Shown here: piece after piece, positions 1 through 6,752 of the stretch
Position numbering within the stretch: position 1 is the first letter of the stretch
How the letters are laid out: every line of letters begins with the position of its first letter
From: Bacteroidota bacterium
Lineage (GTDB): Bacteria > Bacteroidota > Ignavibacteria > UBA10030 > UBA8401
Length of the DNA stretch: 13,038 bases
Direction of reading: 5' to 3'
Assembly: GCA_030824295.1 (NCBI GenBank)
Contig: JAVBYA010000074.1
Coordinates: 1-13,038, forward strand
Program-made: the position numbers and the translations under genes
The notes under the pieces: model-generated
What the model saw: the letters and a program-made list of their open reading frames with translations, nothing else
The model's database searches: none
What the model was told of the DNA's origin: nothing

Positions 1-103
1 TGAGGATTCGTAACATCATAGGGCTATCTCCAAAGTGATACATTGATCAATGAAGTATTCACGCTGCTGTTTCTTCGCTTAAAAACAAGGATCAGCGGCA
101 ATA
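1..103. other. Left-edge noncoding stretch
   Basis: No gene is visible here. The stretch lies downstream of the minus-strand NTF2-like gene. It contains a short perfect palindrome, CATTGATCAATG at 41-52, but no hairpin followed by a U-tract that would make a clear terminator. Confidence 0.5.
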
Positions 104-976
104 TCAACCGAACATAATGGAGGTGAACCGCCATTGTTTGTTCTTCGTGGCAAGCAGTGTTCCTGTCATCTTCCCCGAGAACGAGATTCCTTTGATAGTA
201 ATGGAATAATCGGATTCTACGGTTGCCATATAATCATCCCAGATCCGTGAACGGACATTCTGTACGGAGAATGAGGAGACCGAAGGGAGAATATTTTTCC
301 GGAAGGCGCCCACGGTGCTGACGGACCGTGTCAGTGAATCCGCCTTCGGATGCAGCACATACGTACCGCTGGCATCACCGGTGACCAATGAAGAGTGCGT
401 CCGGCGCCGGTTCAGACTGTCTGATAACTGCAACAGAACATCCGTCGGTGTGTTGGAGGGAACGAATGATCTTTCCGTGATCGGACCGGGATTGGTTGTC
501 CAGTTCATGACGGCGATCTTCCATTCGTCATTCCGTCGCACAAAGGTGAATAGATCGTACCCGAAACCAGCGTCAGCTCCGTTGAACAGCTGGTCATACC
601 GCGCGAATGAATATGCCGAGTTGCCGGAGACCTCAATGTTCCGTCCGGTGATCTGAAGTCTGTTGGTTCCCTCCATCTCCGTGACGCTCCGGATGAATTC
701 CGATGCCGGAAAAGCCTGTGTTATCACCGGTCCGCCGGTCTGCTTGTCAATTCCGAACATTGCCGAATTTTCACTGATAACAATAGAACGAAGTCCGGAT
801 GCGTTTTTAGAAAAGACATAATCGGAAAAAAGGGAGATGAGGGTATCAATTTCCCCCTGCTGTATTGTGCGGTGCAGAGTACTGTGGCTGGTTGTATCGA
901 TCGGTTGTTCTTCCGATACGACCGTTCCGCTCAGCAAGAACGTCAGCACGGTAAGAATGAGAGTAATATTTTTCAT
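104..976 (-). CDS. Secreted protein with two NTF2/SnoaL-like halves
   Basis: The 290-residue product begins with a signal peptide (hydrophobic residues about 4-20), so it is exported. Residues 40-162 look like a DUF4440/SnoaL (NTF2 superfamily) domain: helical start, then strands ending in FTFVRRNDEWKIAVMNW, the usual 'F.RR.g.WKI....W' close of this fold. Residues 180-290 look like a second degenerate copy, ending in a similar TKNKQWRFTSIMFG. NTF2 folds bind small ligands or act as enzymes; nothing here fixes a substrate. The ATG at 974-976 is preceded by AAAGGA at a good distance. It lies about 100 bp downstream of the truncated propeller gene and may be the last gene of that secreted-protein unit, or separately transcribed. 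The fold is fairly sure; the function is not known. Confidence 0.75.
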   Translation of the reverse strand: MKNITLILTVLTFLLSGTVVSEEQPIDTTSHSTLHRTIQQGEIDTLISLFSDYVFSKNASGLRSIVISENSAMFGIDKQTGGPVITQAFPASEFIRSVTEMEGTNRLQITGRNIEVSGNSAYSFARYDQLFNGADAGFGYDLFTFVRRNDEWKIAVMNWTTNPGPITERSFVPSNTPTDVLLQLSDSLNRRRTHSSLVTGDASGTYVLHPKADSLTRSVSTVGAFRKNILPSVSSFSVQNVRSRIWDDYMATVESDYSITIKGISFSGKMTGTLLATKNKQWRFTSIMFG

Positions 977-1077
977 TGAATCGTTCCTTTTTTTGAAGAG
1001 TAAGAATTAATTCCTGTGATCGATCTCGCTGTACATCACGGCTCATCGGCAATTGCACTTTTTTAGCATCATTGCTT

Positions 1078-1323
1078 TCACGGTGCGGACGCGATGCCGT
1101 TGGGATCGAAGAATCCCTTTGCGAACGTTGTCAGAGTTCCCTGCGGCGTGATCCGCACAACGGTCGACCCGGGATAGCGGGCTGCATAGATGTTCCCTCC
1201 GGCATCCAGTGCGAGTCCGTCATTGAAGAGCGAGTTGCCGATCACGGTGGTCACCGATTGTGCGGTGACCGCCGTGGCCATGATGAAAAGGATCGATGCG
1301 ATGTGTTTCATACCAGGCATCAT
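1078..1323 (-). pseudogene. Truncated paralogue of the beta-propeller protein (N-terminus only)
   Basis: The 81-residue product has a signal peptide (starting MKHIASILFIMATAVTAQS) followed by about 60 residues that match the first blades of the propeller gene at 1814-2944. Shared blocks include FNDGLALDA, GNIYA, ITPQG and PNG; I count 35 identities in 61 aligned positions. The reading stops with TGA after PNGIASAP, just where the full copy continues with the next blade, and the DNA beyond has no propeller-like continuation in the same frame, so the rest was deleted rather than merely interrupted. The start ATG at 1321-1323 overlaps the stop of the SnoaL gene as ATGA and has AGGTGA just upstream; an internal ATG at 1309-1311 gives a more normal signal peptide. 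It may still be made as a small secreted peptide, but a pseudogene is the simpler reading. Confidence 0.7.
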
Positions 1324-1817
1324 TTCACCTGCTCCTCATATTGGCGCCGGAAGGTCGTATAATCACCATAATCACGGTGCCAGATCACTTTTCCGTCCTG
1401 GACCATCAATACGACCACGAGCGGTGTGGTGATGGTGACCGGTTTTCCCGACCGGCTTAGAAAGGACCAGCGGAGCGTCAATTCCGAGACCAACGTGTTG
1501 CCGGATGCGAACTGCCGGATGTGGTCCGGCGTCATTCCGGTGATGGATTTGACCGACATCTGCATTGCCGCCAGCACCGAATCTTTCCCTTCGTGCTTCT
1601 GTGAACCGAAGATCAACCGCGCCGTCGGGTCCTCGAATGTGATCGCATCATGCATCAGCGCTCCCATGGCTTCGACATTCATCGAGAGATAGTGCTGCAT
1701 GTATCGTTCCGCCACAGAGCGCGTCCGCTTCGTGGAATCGGCGAACGCCGTGCTGCGCGGAGTCTGTGCGGACAGAACGAAGGAACAGAGAATCGTAAGT
1801 ATAATGCAGTTCTTCAT
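1320..1817 (-). CDS. Secreted SnoaL-like (NTF2 superfamily) protein
   Basis: The 165-residue product has an N-terminal signal peptide (hydrophobic residues 4-17, cleavage near AQ) and then a single SnoaL-like domain from about 33 to 160. Visible family features are the helix VAERYMQHYLSMNVEAMGALM, the FEDPTA turn typical of polyketide-cyclase/SnoaL-like proteins, and the closing strands VVVLMVQDGKVIWHRDYGDY. Such domains bind or transform small organic molecules; the substrate cannot be read from the sequence. Its ATG overlaps the stop of the upstream propeller gene as ATGA, and its own TGA overlaps the start of the truncated propeller gene in the same way, so the three are translationally coupled. 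The signal peptide places it in the periplasm or outside the cell, alongside the sorted propeller protein. Fold call fairly confident, role unknown. Confidence 0.8.
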   Translation of the reverse strand: MKNCIILTILCSFVLSAQTPRSTAFADSTKRTRSVAERYMQHYLSMNVEAMGALMHDAITFEDPTARLIFGSQKHEGKDSVLAAMQMSVKSITGMTPDHIRQFASGNTLVSELTLRWSFLSRSGKPVTITTPLVVVLMVQDGKVIWHRDYGDYTTFRRQYEEQVK

Positions 1818-2944
1818 TTGATCAACTGCGCTTTCACCGTTGCGGTCGCGGCACCGACCGTCATGCGGATCAGATACATACCGCTGGCGAGTTCCGAACC
1901 GTCGAACAGAGCGGAGTGTTCGCCGGCGGACATTGTGCCATCGATCAGCTGCGCCACACGTTCACCCAGCATAGAATAGACCTCCATCCGCACATGGGAC
2001 TGTTGCGGAACACTGAACGACACGGTAGTGGAGGGATTGAACGGATTCGGATAATTCTGTTCCAGACGGAAAGAGGCGGTGCTCCTTCGACCTTGGGGAA
2101 CCGAGGTCACCGTATGGAATCCCGTCAGCTGCCGCAGTGCACGGGTACTGTAATCGGAGACATACATCGTATCACCGGAAGGGGTGATGGCGATGCCGTT
2201 CGGATTGGCGAAGGAAGCGCTGAGGAACGGGCCATCGATCGTTTCCAGCCCGCCGTTCCCGGCGATGGATACGGTCGGTCCGCCGTTCAGCGGGATGCGA
2301 TAGATGCGGCACTGCTGGTATCCGGTCACGAACAGGGTGTTGCGCGAGATGGCCATGAACCCGAGCCATCCGGGGATATCAGCGATCTGCTGCAGACTGT
2401 CCGTGCGGTGGTACCGGAACACCTTACCGTCCGTGAAGTTTGCGATGTACAGTGTTCCGGCAGTATCCCGGACAAGTCCGATCGGACCGTTCAGCGGACT
2501 TCCGGACAGGAAGGTGGTGATATTCTTCGCCGTGTCGACATGGGAGATCTTGTTCAGATTGTAATGGGTCACCAGCATGCTTCCGTCGGGATTGAACATG
2601 ATGGTAGCGGGATCGGCGATCGTGAGGAAAGTCGATTTCACTCCGGCCGGCGTCACGCGAGAGATCGTTCCTCCTGTTGTGTTAGGGATGTAGAGGTTCC
2701 CGTCCGGTCCGAACGTCAATCCGTTGGGACTGGACAGTCCGGTAGCGAAAGCCGTTGCCTTACCCTGCGGGGTGATCTTGGTGACGACAGTATTGTAATA
2801 ATAGGAAGCGTAGATATTCCCCTGTGCATCCAGCGCAAGACCATCGTTGAATGGCGCTGCCTGAATGAGTGTTGTGACATTCTGTGCGGAGAGGATCCCG
2901 CCGGTCAGCAGGATCAAAGCGGCGAAACGGAAGACGATGTTCAT
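1814..2944 (-). CDS. Secreted SMP-30/NHL-type beta-propeller with T9SS type A sorting domain
   Basis: The product from the ATG at 2942-2944 has 376 residues. This start is chosen because it is preceded by AGGAG and opens directly into a signal peptide (MNIVFRFAALILLTGG, cleavage near SAQ); the frame stays open upstream to 3052 but that extension looks noncoding. Residues 25-275 contain repeated blades of the NHL/SMP-30 gluconolaconase-like type: GLALDAQGNIY, GLTFGPDGNLY, IGLVRDTAGTLYIAN, GIAITPSGDTMYVSD. Residues 297-376 are a C-terminal sorting/FlgD-like domain starting with NYPNPFNPSTT and ending in GMYLIRMTV...KAQLIK, the signal for export by the type IX secretion system across the outer membrane. 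A lactonase activity is possible but no metal-site set is certain; it may be only a binding propeller. It heads an ATGA-coupled unit with the SnoaL gene, 138 bp downstream of an AraC regulator gene. Confidence 0.88.
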   Translation of the reverse strand: MNIVFRFAALILLTGGILSAQNVTTLIQAAPFNDGLALDAQGNIYASYYYNTVVTKITPQGKATAFATGLSSPNGLTFGPDGNLYIPNTTGGTISRVTPAGVKSTFLTIADPATIMFNPDGSMLVTHYNLNKISHVDTAKNITTFLSGSPLNGPIGLVRDTAGTLYIANFTDGKVFRYHRTDSLQQIADIPGWLGFMAISRNTLFVTGYQQCRIYRIPLNGGPTVSIAGNGGLETIDGPFLSASFANPNGIAITPSGDTMYVSDYSTRALRQLTGFHTVTSVPQGRRSTASFRLEQNYPNPFNPSTTVSFSVPQQSHVRMEVYSMLGERVAQLIDGTMSAGEHSALFDGSELASGMYLIRMTVGAATATVKAQLIK

Positions 2945-3018
2945 AGAGCTCCTGTATAGTAATGGTGAGTGGTGTGGTGAATGACTGCACCATGATACGG
3001 AGCTGTAACAGGGGAATC

Positions 3019-3040
3019 GTCCGACCTTATAAAGTCGGAC
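3019..3040. promoter_or_regulatory. Inverted repeat in front of the propeller operon
   Basis: Perfect 7-bp arms GTCCGAC / GTCGGAC are separated by 8 bases. It lies between the stop of the AraC regulator gene (3083) and the start of the propeller gene (2944). On the minus strand no U-tract follows, so a terminator is unlikely. The loop region reads TTTATAAGG on the minus strand, with TTTTGT 17 bases further upstream, so the repeat may frame a -10 box and act as an operator. Promoter and operator roles are inferred. Confidence 0.35.
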
Positions 3041-3082
3041 AACCTGGGACAAAACTGCCTAGAAAAGGGGCGAAAAGTACAA

Positions 3083-4186
3083 CTATTGCGGCAACGTGCG
3101 GAAGTATTCTCGCGGTGTGCGGTTGGTCAGTTTCTTGAAAGCGGCATTGAAAGTCGACTTGGAGTTGAATCCGGCTTCCAGAGAGAGAGCGAACAGCGTC
3201 ATCGTCCGGAGCCGCTCGGGAGTAGCGATCCGTTTGAATTCTTCCACCCGATAGGAGTTGACGAACTCGAAGAAATTCCTGCCGAAGCGCTCGTTGATGA
3301 TGCGGGAAAGTGAATGCGTAGGAATGCCGGTGATGCCGGCAAGGTCCGGCAGCGTCAGCTTCGGATCGAGGAACGGGCGCTGTTCCTGCATCACCCGCTC
3401 CAGTTTTGCGGTGAGTTCGTCCGCTTGCTCCAGCGGGGGAGGCGCGGCGCTTGATGTATCAGCCTCCTCGTCGAAGACGGCGAAAATCTCCGGCGTGCGG
3501 AGTATATAATATCCGAGACCGACGATGAATCCGGAAAGACCGATCCACACAAGCTGATATCCTAAGTAGCCGCGCAACTCCGCCGGACCGATGAAGCGGA
3601 GGATGAAACCGGTCCCCCAAAAGAGAACACCAAGAGCGGTCGCTGCCAGCAGTGCTGTATAGAAATTCAATTGAGGCAACGCAGAATTCCTTTGCAGACT
3701 CACGGTGCGGTATGTGTGGACCAGGGAAGCATTCACGGCAACATACACAGCGTTCTGCAGTATCGCCAGGAGTTCCAATCCGTAGAATACGTATTCCATC
3801 CGCTGGTTGTACTCATCGAATGTTGCCTGGTCCATACCGATGAACGGTAGGACGATGACGGAGAAGAACGCCATGGGAATGAAATGGACCCACGGTGCGA
3901 TCCTTCGGCGAGGCTGAACCCCGAACAAACGGAGGAAGTAAAGATAGAGGAGCGGTCCGTAGAAGAAGATGACGAAATCGCCGACGAAGAGCAATTTGGA
4001 GAAAAATAGCGAAGGTGCGGTGACCGTATAGGCATAACGGCCGAGCAGTGTGACGGCAATCAGCAGGATGAAGAGGGCTGCGGTCCTGTTCGCACGGAGA
4101 TTTCCTCGCTTCATGCTGCTGATGGAGAACGACAGGAGGAAGCCCTGCATCGCTCCGAGCAGGATAATGATGGATACGGCGTTCAC
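3083..4186 (-). CDS. Membrane-bound AraC-family transcriptional regulator (7TM-AraC type)
   Basis: This 367-residue protein has about seven hydrophobic segments over residues 1-235 (for example IIILLGAMQGFLLSF, AALFILLIAVTLLG, FVIFFYGPLLYLYFL, LVWIGLSGFIVGLGYYIL), a linker rich in A, P and E around 238-258, and a C-terminal AraC DNA-binding domain from about 265. The two helix-turn-helix units are visible as LTLPDLAGITGIPTHSLSRIINERFG and LSLEAGFNSKSTFNAAFKKLTNRTPREYF, both complete, including the F..FKK.....P..Y ending. Such proteins sense a signal at the membrane and bind DNA in the cytoplasm. The start is a GTG at 4184-4186; MNAVSIIILLGAMQG is the usual opening of this class, which supports it. 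Being just upstream of and codirectional with the propeller operon, it is the obvious candidate regulator of it, but this is inference. Confidence 0.88.
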   Translation of the reverse strand: MNAVSIIILLGAMQGFLLSFSISSMKRGNLRANRTAALFILLIAVTLLGRYAYTVTAPSLFFSKLLFVGDFVIFFYGPLLYLYFLRLFGVQPRRRIAPWVHFIPMAFFSVIVLPFIGMDQATFDEYNQRMEYVFYGLELLAILQNAVYVAVNASLVHTYRTVSLQRNSALPQLNFYTALLAATALGVLFWGTGFILRFIGPAELRGYLGYQLVWIGLSGFIVGLGYYILRTPEIFAVFDEEADTSSAAPPPLEQADELTAKLERVMQEQRPFLDPKLTLPDLAGITGIPTHSLSRIINERFGRNFFEFVNSYRVEEFKRIATPERLRTMTLFALSLEAGFNSKSTFNAAFKKLTNRTPREYFRTLPQ

Positions 4187-4217
4187 AGGATTTCACCAAT
4201 GGTCGGGTTCATCAAGA

Positions 4218-4249
4218 CGAAAGTAGAGAAGAATCCGAACAGTTCCAAA
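4218..4249 (-). promoter_or_regulatory. Bacteroidota-type promoter candidate for the AraC gene
   Basis: On the minus strand TTTG (4249-4246) is followed after exactly 20 bases by TACTTTCG (4225-4218). This fits the known Bacteroidota pattern TTTG, 19-21 bases, TAnnTTTG with one mismatch. Transcription would begin about 25 bases before the GTG start at 4186. It also supports the assignment of the organism to this group. Confidence 0.45.
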
Positions 4250-4288
4250 CGTCCGGGATTGATGATCGTCAAGGAAACGGAACAGCCG

Positions 4289-5422
4289 TCACGCCAAACC
4301 CCGTCCGCCGGTAAGCAGACCGTAGAACCGCGGCACGGTCCTCTTCAAGACCCATCCCACGAGTACGCACATCGCAATGATCGTCAGCGGCAGCAGAATG
4401 AACGTCCCCAACCGGTAGAACGGCAAGTGATGCACGTACCGGAAAACTCCGTCGATGGCGAAAGCGACGAACGGTGCATGCATCGCATAGATGACGAATG
4501 AATATCCCGCCATTGCGGCGAACCACCGCCGCTCCATCCATCGCTCGGCGAGTTCCCGTCCTGCGAACCACGCAAAAATCACGCCCGACAACACTGTCAA
4601 TTTATGCAGGAGCAGCAGCAGAGGATAGATCCAGTCCCCTATACCAGGGATACCGGTGAATGCCAGCACTGATTTCACCGCGGCGGTACCGACAAAAAGC
4701 ATTCCCCACCACATCGGCTGCATCAGCGGCGCAGGTCCGTCCAGGTCGAACGACCGTTTCTGCATCCAAATACCGAGACTGAAAAAGAGCAACCCTTCTC
4801 CCTCTATGAAAAGGATACCGAACGAAGCAAGCCAGAATAAGACGGCGAGCGGGAAGAAGAATTTCGGCGCGTTGGGATGTGTCACACACCAGCGCAGAGC
4901 GGGATAGAGCAGGTTCAGCATCAGCAGCGAACGAAGGAACCAGAGCTGGTACGGTACCGGCATGAAGATCCAGCGTCCGAGCACCTCTAGCCAGGAATAT
5001 TCACTCAGCAGGATAGTGTTCTCGCCGATCTGCAGCATCCGCGTTGTGCGGAGGATGTCCGTTCCGAGCACGGTCATCTCCATCACCGCGACCAGGGCGA
5101 ATCCTGCGGCACTCCAGAGCAGATACGGCACCAGCAGGGTGCGTAGCCGCTTCTTCATTCTCTGTCCCTGCGGCACAAGGTCGTGCATCGCAAAGAGGTA
5201 CCCGGAGATGAGGAAGAGCATCGGAATGCGGAAACGGAGGAGTCCGTTGGCGGTCCAGTATTCGAAGAACGCGGTGAAGGTCAGCGGCTCTCCCGGCATC
5301 GTGGCGGGATGCAGGAAGCGGATGTCGAGATTGTAGCCGTGGACGAACACGAGCAGGACCATCGAGACGAAGGACCAGAAGCGGAATCGCTTGCTGTTAG
5401 CGTCAGAGAGAGTGGCGGTCAT
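4289..5422 (-). CDS. Acyltransferase family 3 integral membrane protein
   Basis: The product is about 377 residues with roughly ten hydrophobic segments spread over its length, typical of the acyltransferase 3 family (PF01757), which moves acyl groups onto sugars or other surface molecules at the cytoplasmic membrane. Key family marks: the early histidine in VLLVFVHGYN at the end of the first membrane segment, and RFRIPMLFLISGYLF, the R..(I)P.LF.iSGYLF signature. WFLRSLLMLNLLYP and the late SFVIYAMHAPFV are also typical. I chose the ATG at 5420-5422. An in-frame ATG at 5467 would add 15 residues, but it lies inside a perfect palindrome that is more likely regulatory DNA. No acceptor-sugar gene cluster surrounds it, so the substrate is unknown. 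It ends about 100 bp before the AraC gene. Confidence 0.87.
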   Translation of the reverse strand: MTATLSDANSKRFRFWSFVSMVLLVFVHGYNLDIRFLHPATMPGEPLTFTAFFEYWTANGLLRFRIPMLFLISGYLFAMHDLVPQGQRMKKRLRTLLVPYLLWSAAGFALVAVMEMTVLGTDILRTTRMLQIGENTILLSEYSWLEVLGRWIFMPVPYQLWFLRSLLMLNLLYPALRWCVTHPNAPKFFFPLAVLFWLASFGILFIEGEGLLFFSLGIWMQKRSFDLDGPAPLMQPMWWGMLFVGTAAVKSVLAFTGIPGIGDWIYPLLLLLHKLTVLSGVIFAWFAGRELAERWMERRWFAAMAGYSFVIYAMHAPFVAFAIDGVFRYVHHLPFYRLGTFILLPLTIIAMCVLVGWVLKRTVPRFYGLLTGGRGLA

Positions 5423-5441
5423 GGTGACGGGATCGTATCGG

Positions 5442-5467
5442 TTGATGAACGAACATTCGTTCATCAA
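5442..5467. promoter_or_regulatory. 26-bp perfect palindrome, likely operator
   Basis: Arms TTGATGAACGAA and TTCGTTCATCAA pair perfectly over 12 bp around a 2-bp centre. It lies 20-45 bp in front of the acyltransferase ATG. The inner TGAAC...GTTCA symmetry resembles operators of TetR-family repressors. No TetR gene is present in this window, so the binding protein would be encoded elsewhere. No U-tract follows on either strand, which argues against a terminator. Confidence 0.55.
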
Positions 5468-5508
5468 TGATAAGGAATTACCGCACGAGCGGTGTCATTG
5501 CCGTGTTC

Positions 5509-5528
5509 CGAATTGTCACGAATTGTCG
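5509..5528. repeat. Tandem 10-bp direct repeat
   Basis: CGAATTGTCA is followed immediately by CGAATTGTCG, two copies differing only in the last base and spaced by one helical turn. It is about 90-105 bp upstream of the acyltransferase start, where an activator of the AraC or LytTR kind could bind. The role is inferred. Confidence 0.35.
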
Positions 5529-5543
5529 GAGGGAGGAAGAATG

Positions 5544-5569
5544 GCGGGAACCGCAGAGTGCATTCCCGC
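5544..5569 (-). terminator. Hairpin after the DUF4199 gene, possible terminator
   Basis: Arms GCGGGAA and TTCCCGC (7 bp, GC-rich), with a further GCA/TGC pairing inside, form a strong hairpin about 13 bases after the DUF4199 stop. The minus strand continues CATTCTTCCTCCC, so the U-tract is weak. It may be an inefficient terminator. Confidence 0.4.
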
Positions 5570-5582
5570 TTTCTCCGAAGGA

Positions 5583-6122
5583 CTATGCAGGCAGGACGCT
5601 CTTCTTCTTCAGGATACCGGCGCTGATGAGCGCCACCACCAGTCCGAGCGGGAAGATCTCCGCCAGCGTGATGCCGAAACGAATGAACGGATTCTTGTAC
5701 ATCTCCGCCATCTTCTGCAGTTCTGCCCGTTTCTCTGCGATCTTCTCCTCGGTCGCTCCTTCGTGCCGCATCTTCTTCACATTCATTTCTTCATACCGCG
5801 CCATGAAGGTCTCCCGCACATTCGGTACCACATTATAATAGACCTCCCAGCCGCCGGCATAGAACAGTGCTGCGATCGCGGCGATCAGGATGCCGGTCTT
5901 GGCTCCGGCGCCGAAGGTCATCACGCCGTTCAGGTGGTTGTCGCGGAAGGACTTCACTCCCATGAATACCAGCGAAAGCACGATGATCATGGTGGTGTAG
6001 CCGAACAGCTCGCTGTTGTCGAAGGAGAGCATGCCGTTCTCCATCATCCAGAAGCTGAGCAGGAAGAGCAGGTCCATCAGGATGCCGGCGATGGAGCCGT
6101 AGACAAGGACGATCTTACGCAT
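5583..6122 (-). CDS. DUF4199 family membrane protein
   Basis: The 179-residue product has four hydrophobic segments (about 4-25, 42-57, 74-90 and 152-171) and, between the third and fourth, a charged helical stretch EEMNVKKMRHEGATEEKIAEKRAELQKM (residues 111-138) that is characteristic of DUF4199 proteins of Bacteroidota. The function of the family is unknown. The start at 6120-6122 is chosen because AAAGGA lies just upstream and the sequence opens directly into a membrane segment; the frame is open to 6251 but that extension has no protein-like character. It follows the membrane LuxR-type regulator gene at a distance of 204 bp on the same strand, a neighbour pair that makes functional linkage plausible. 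The 204-bp gap suggests it may have its own promoter. Confidence 0.8.
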   Translation of the reverse strand: MRKIVLVYGSIAGILMDLLFLLSFWMMENGMLSFDNSELFGYTTMIIVLSLVFMGVKSFRDNHLNGVMTFGAGAKTGILIAAIAALFYAGGWEVYYNVVPNVRETFMARYEEMNVKKMRHEGATEEKIAEKRAELQKMAEMYKNPFIRFGITLAEIFPLGLVVALISAGILKKKSVLPA

Positions 6123-6326
6123 AGGTGTTCCTTTGTATGGTGTGAGAATTGGTCGTGTCCGTCCGCCGGTTCCGGCAGCGAATCTGCATCCAAGATACGC
6201 CGCGGGGGTGCCCGGCCGCATCACCCGAAAGGATGAAAAGGGCAATTTCATGCATTTGGGCGGGGTCCACCTTCTTCCCTTATATAGGTGGGCACCATCT
6301 CCATATGGATGGTTGGCCGGGGAGGT

Positions 6327-6752
6327 CTATCCCAGCACACCCAACTCCTTGGCCCGCTTGATCGCTTCGGTCCGGCGCCGGGCGCCGAGTTTCACGAAGA
6401 GGCTGGAGGAGTGCGACTTCACCGTGTGAGGGGAAAGGAAGAGCTTCTCCGCGATCTCGCGGTTGGAGAGACCCTGCGCGATCAGTTCCAGCACTTCCAG
6501 CTCCCGCTTGCTGATGCCGAGCGATTCCAACGCGGCGGCATCCGGAACGAAATCCGGATCGCGCACGACCACGGTCCGGCGGGTGAGTTTCCATCCGACC
6601 CAGACGCCGAGACCGGTGAAAAGGAAGGCGATGAAGCCAACGAAGAACTCCGCCGTCAGATCGCCGAAGACGAAATAACGATACTCCACGATCTTCAGCA
6701 GCACGATGAGTGCCGCCATTGCCATTCCGTATTTCAGCACCGTGCGGTTCAT
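6327..6752 (-). CDS. Membrane-anchored LuxR-type (GerE) DNA-binding protein
   Basis: The 141-residue product has two membrane segments (about 8-22 and 36-55), a short linker and a C-terminal LuxR/GerE helix-turn-helix (about 77-135). The helix-turn-helix shows the usual SKRELEVLELIAQGLSNREIA followed by LFLSPHTVKSHSSSLFVKLGARRRTEA. There is no receiver domain, so it is not a normal response regulator; the DNA-binding unit is tied to the membrane. Proteins of this layout are common in Bacteroidota next to DUF4199 genes. Its ATG overlaps the stop of the GNAT acetyltransferase gene as ATGA, so it is translationally coupled to that gene. It may respond to the membrane state or to a partner protein such as the DUF4199 product; that is inference. 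Confidence 0.88.
   Translation of the reverse strand: MNRTVLKYGMAMAALIVLLKIVEYRYFVFGDLTAEFFVGFIAFLFTGLGVWVGWKLTRRTVVVRDPDFVPDAAALESLGISKRELEVLELIAQGLSNREIAEKLFLSPHTVKSHSSSLFVKLGARRRTEAIKRAKELGVLG

Noticed and set aside
41..52. Palindrome CATTGATCAATG at the left edge
   Set aside because: Only 6-bp arms without a loop or T-run; could be chance, and there is no gene context on the left.
1916..2959. Long open frame on the plus strand opposite the propeller gene
   Set aside because: It is the mirror of a well-supported minus-strand gene with signal peptide, repeats and sorting domain; its translation has no recognisable domain.
5391..6236. Plus-strand open frame across the DUF4199 gene
   Set aside because: It is rich in H, E, R and D as expected of antisense translation in GC-rich DNA, and crosses a noncoding region with the hairpin at 5544-5569.
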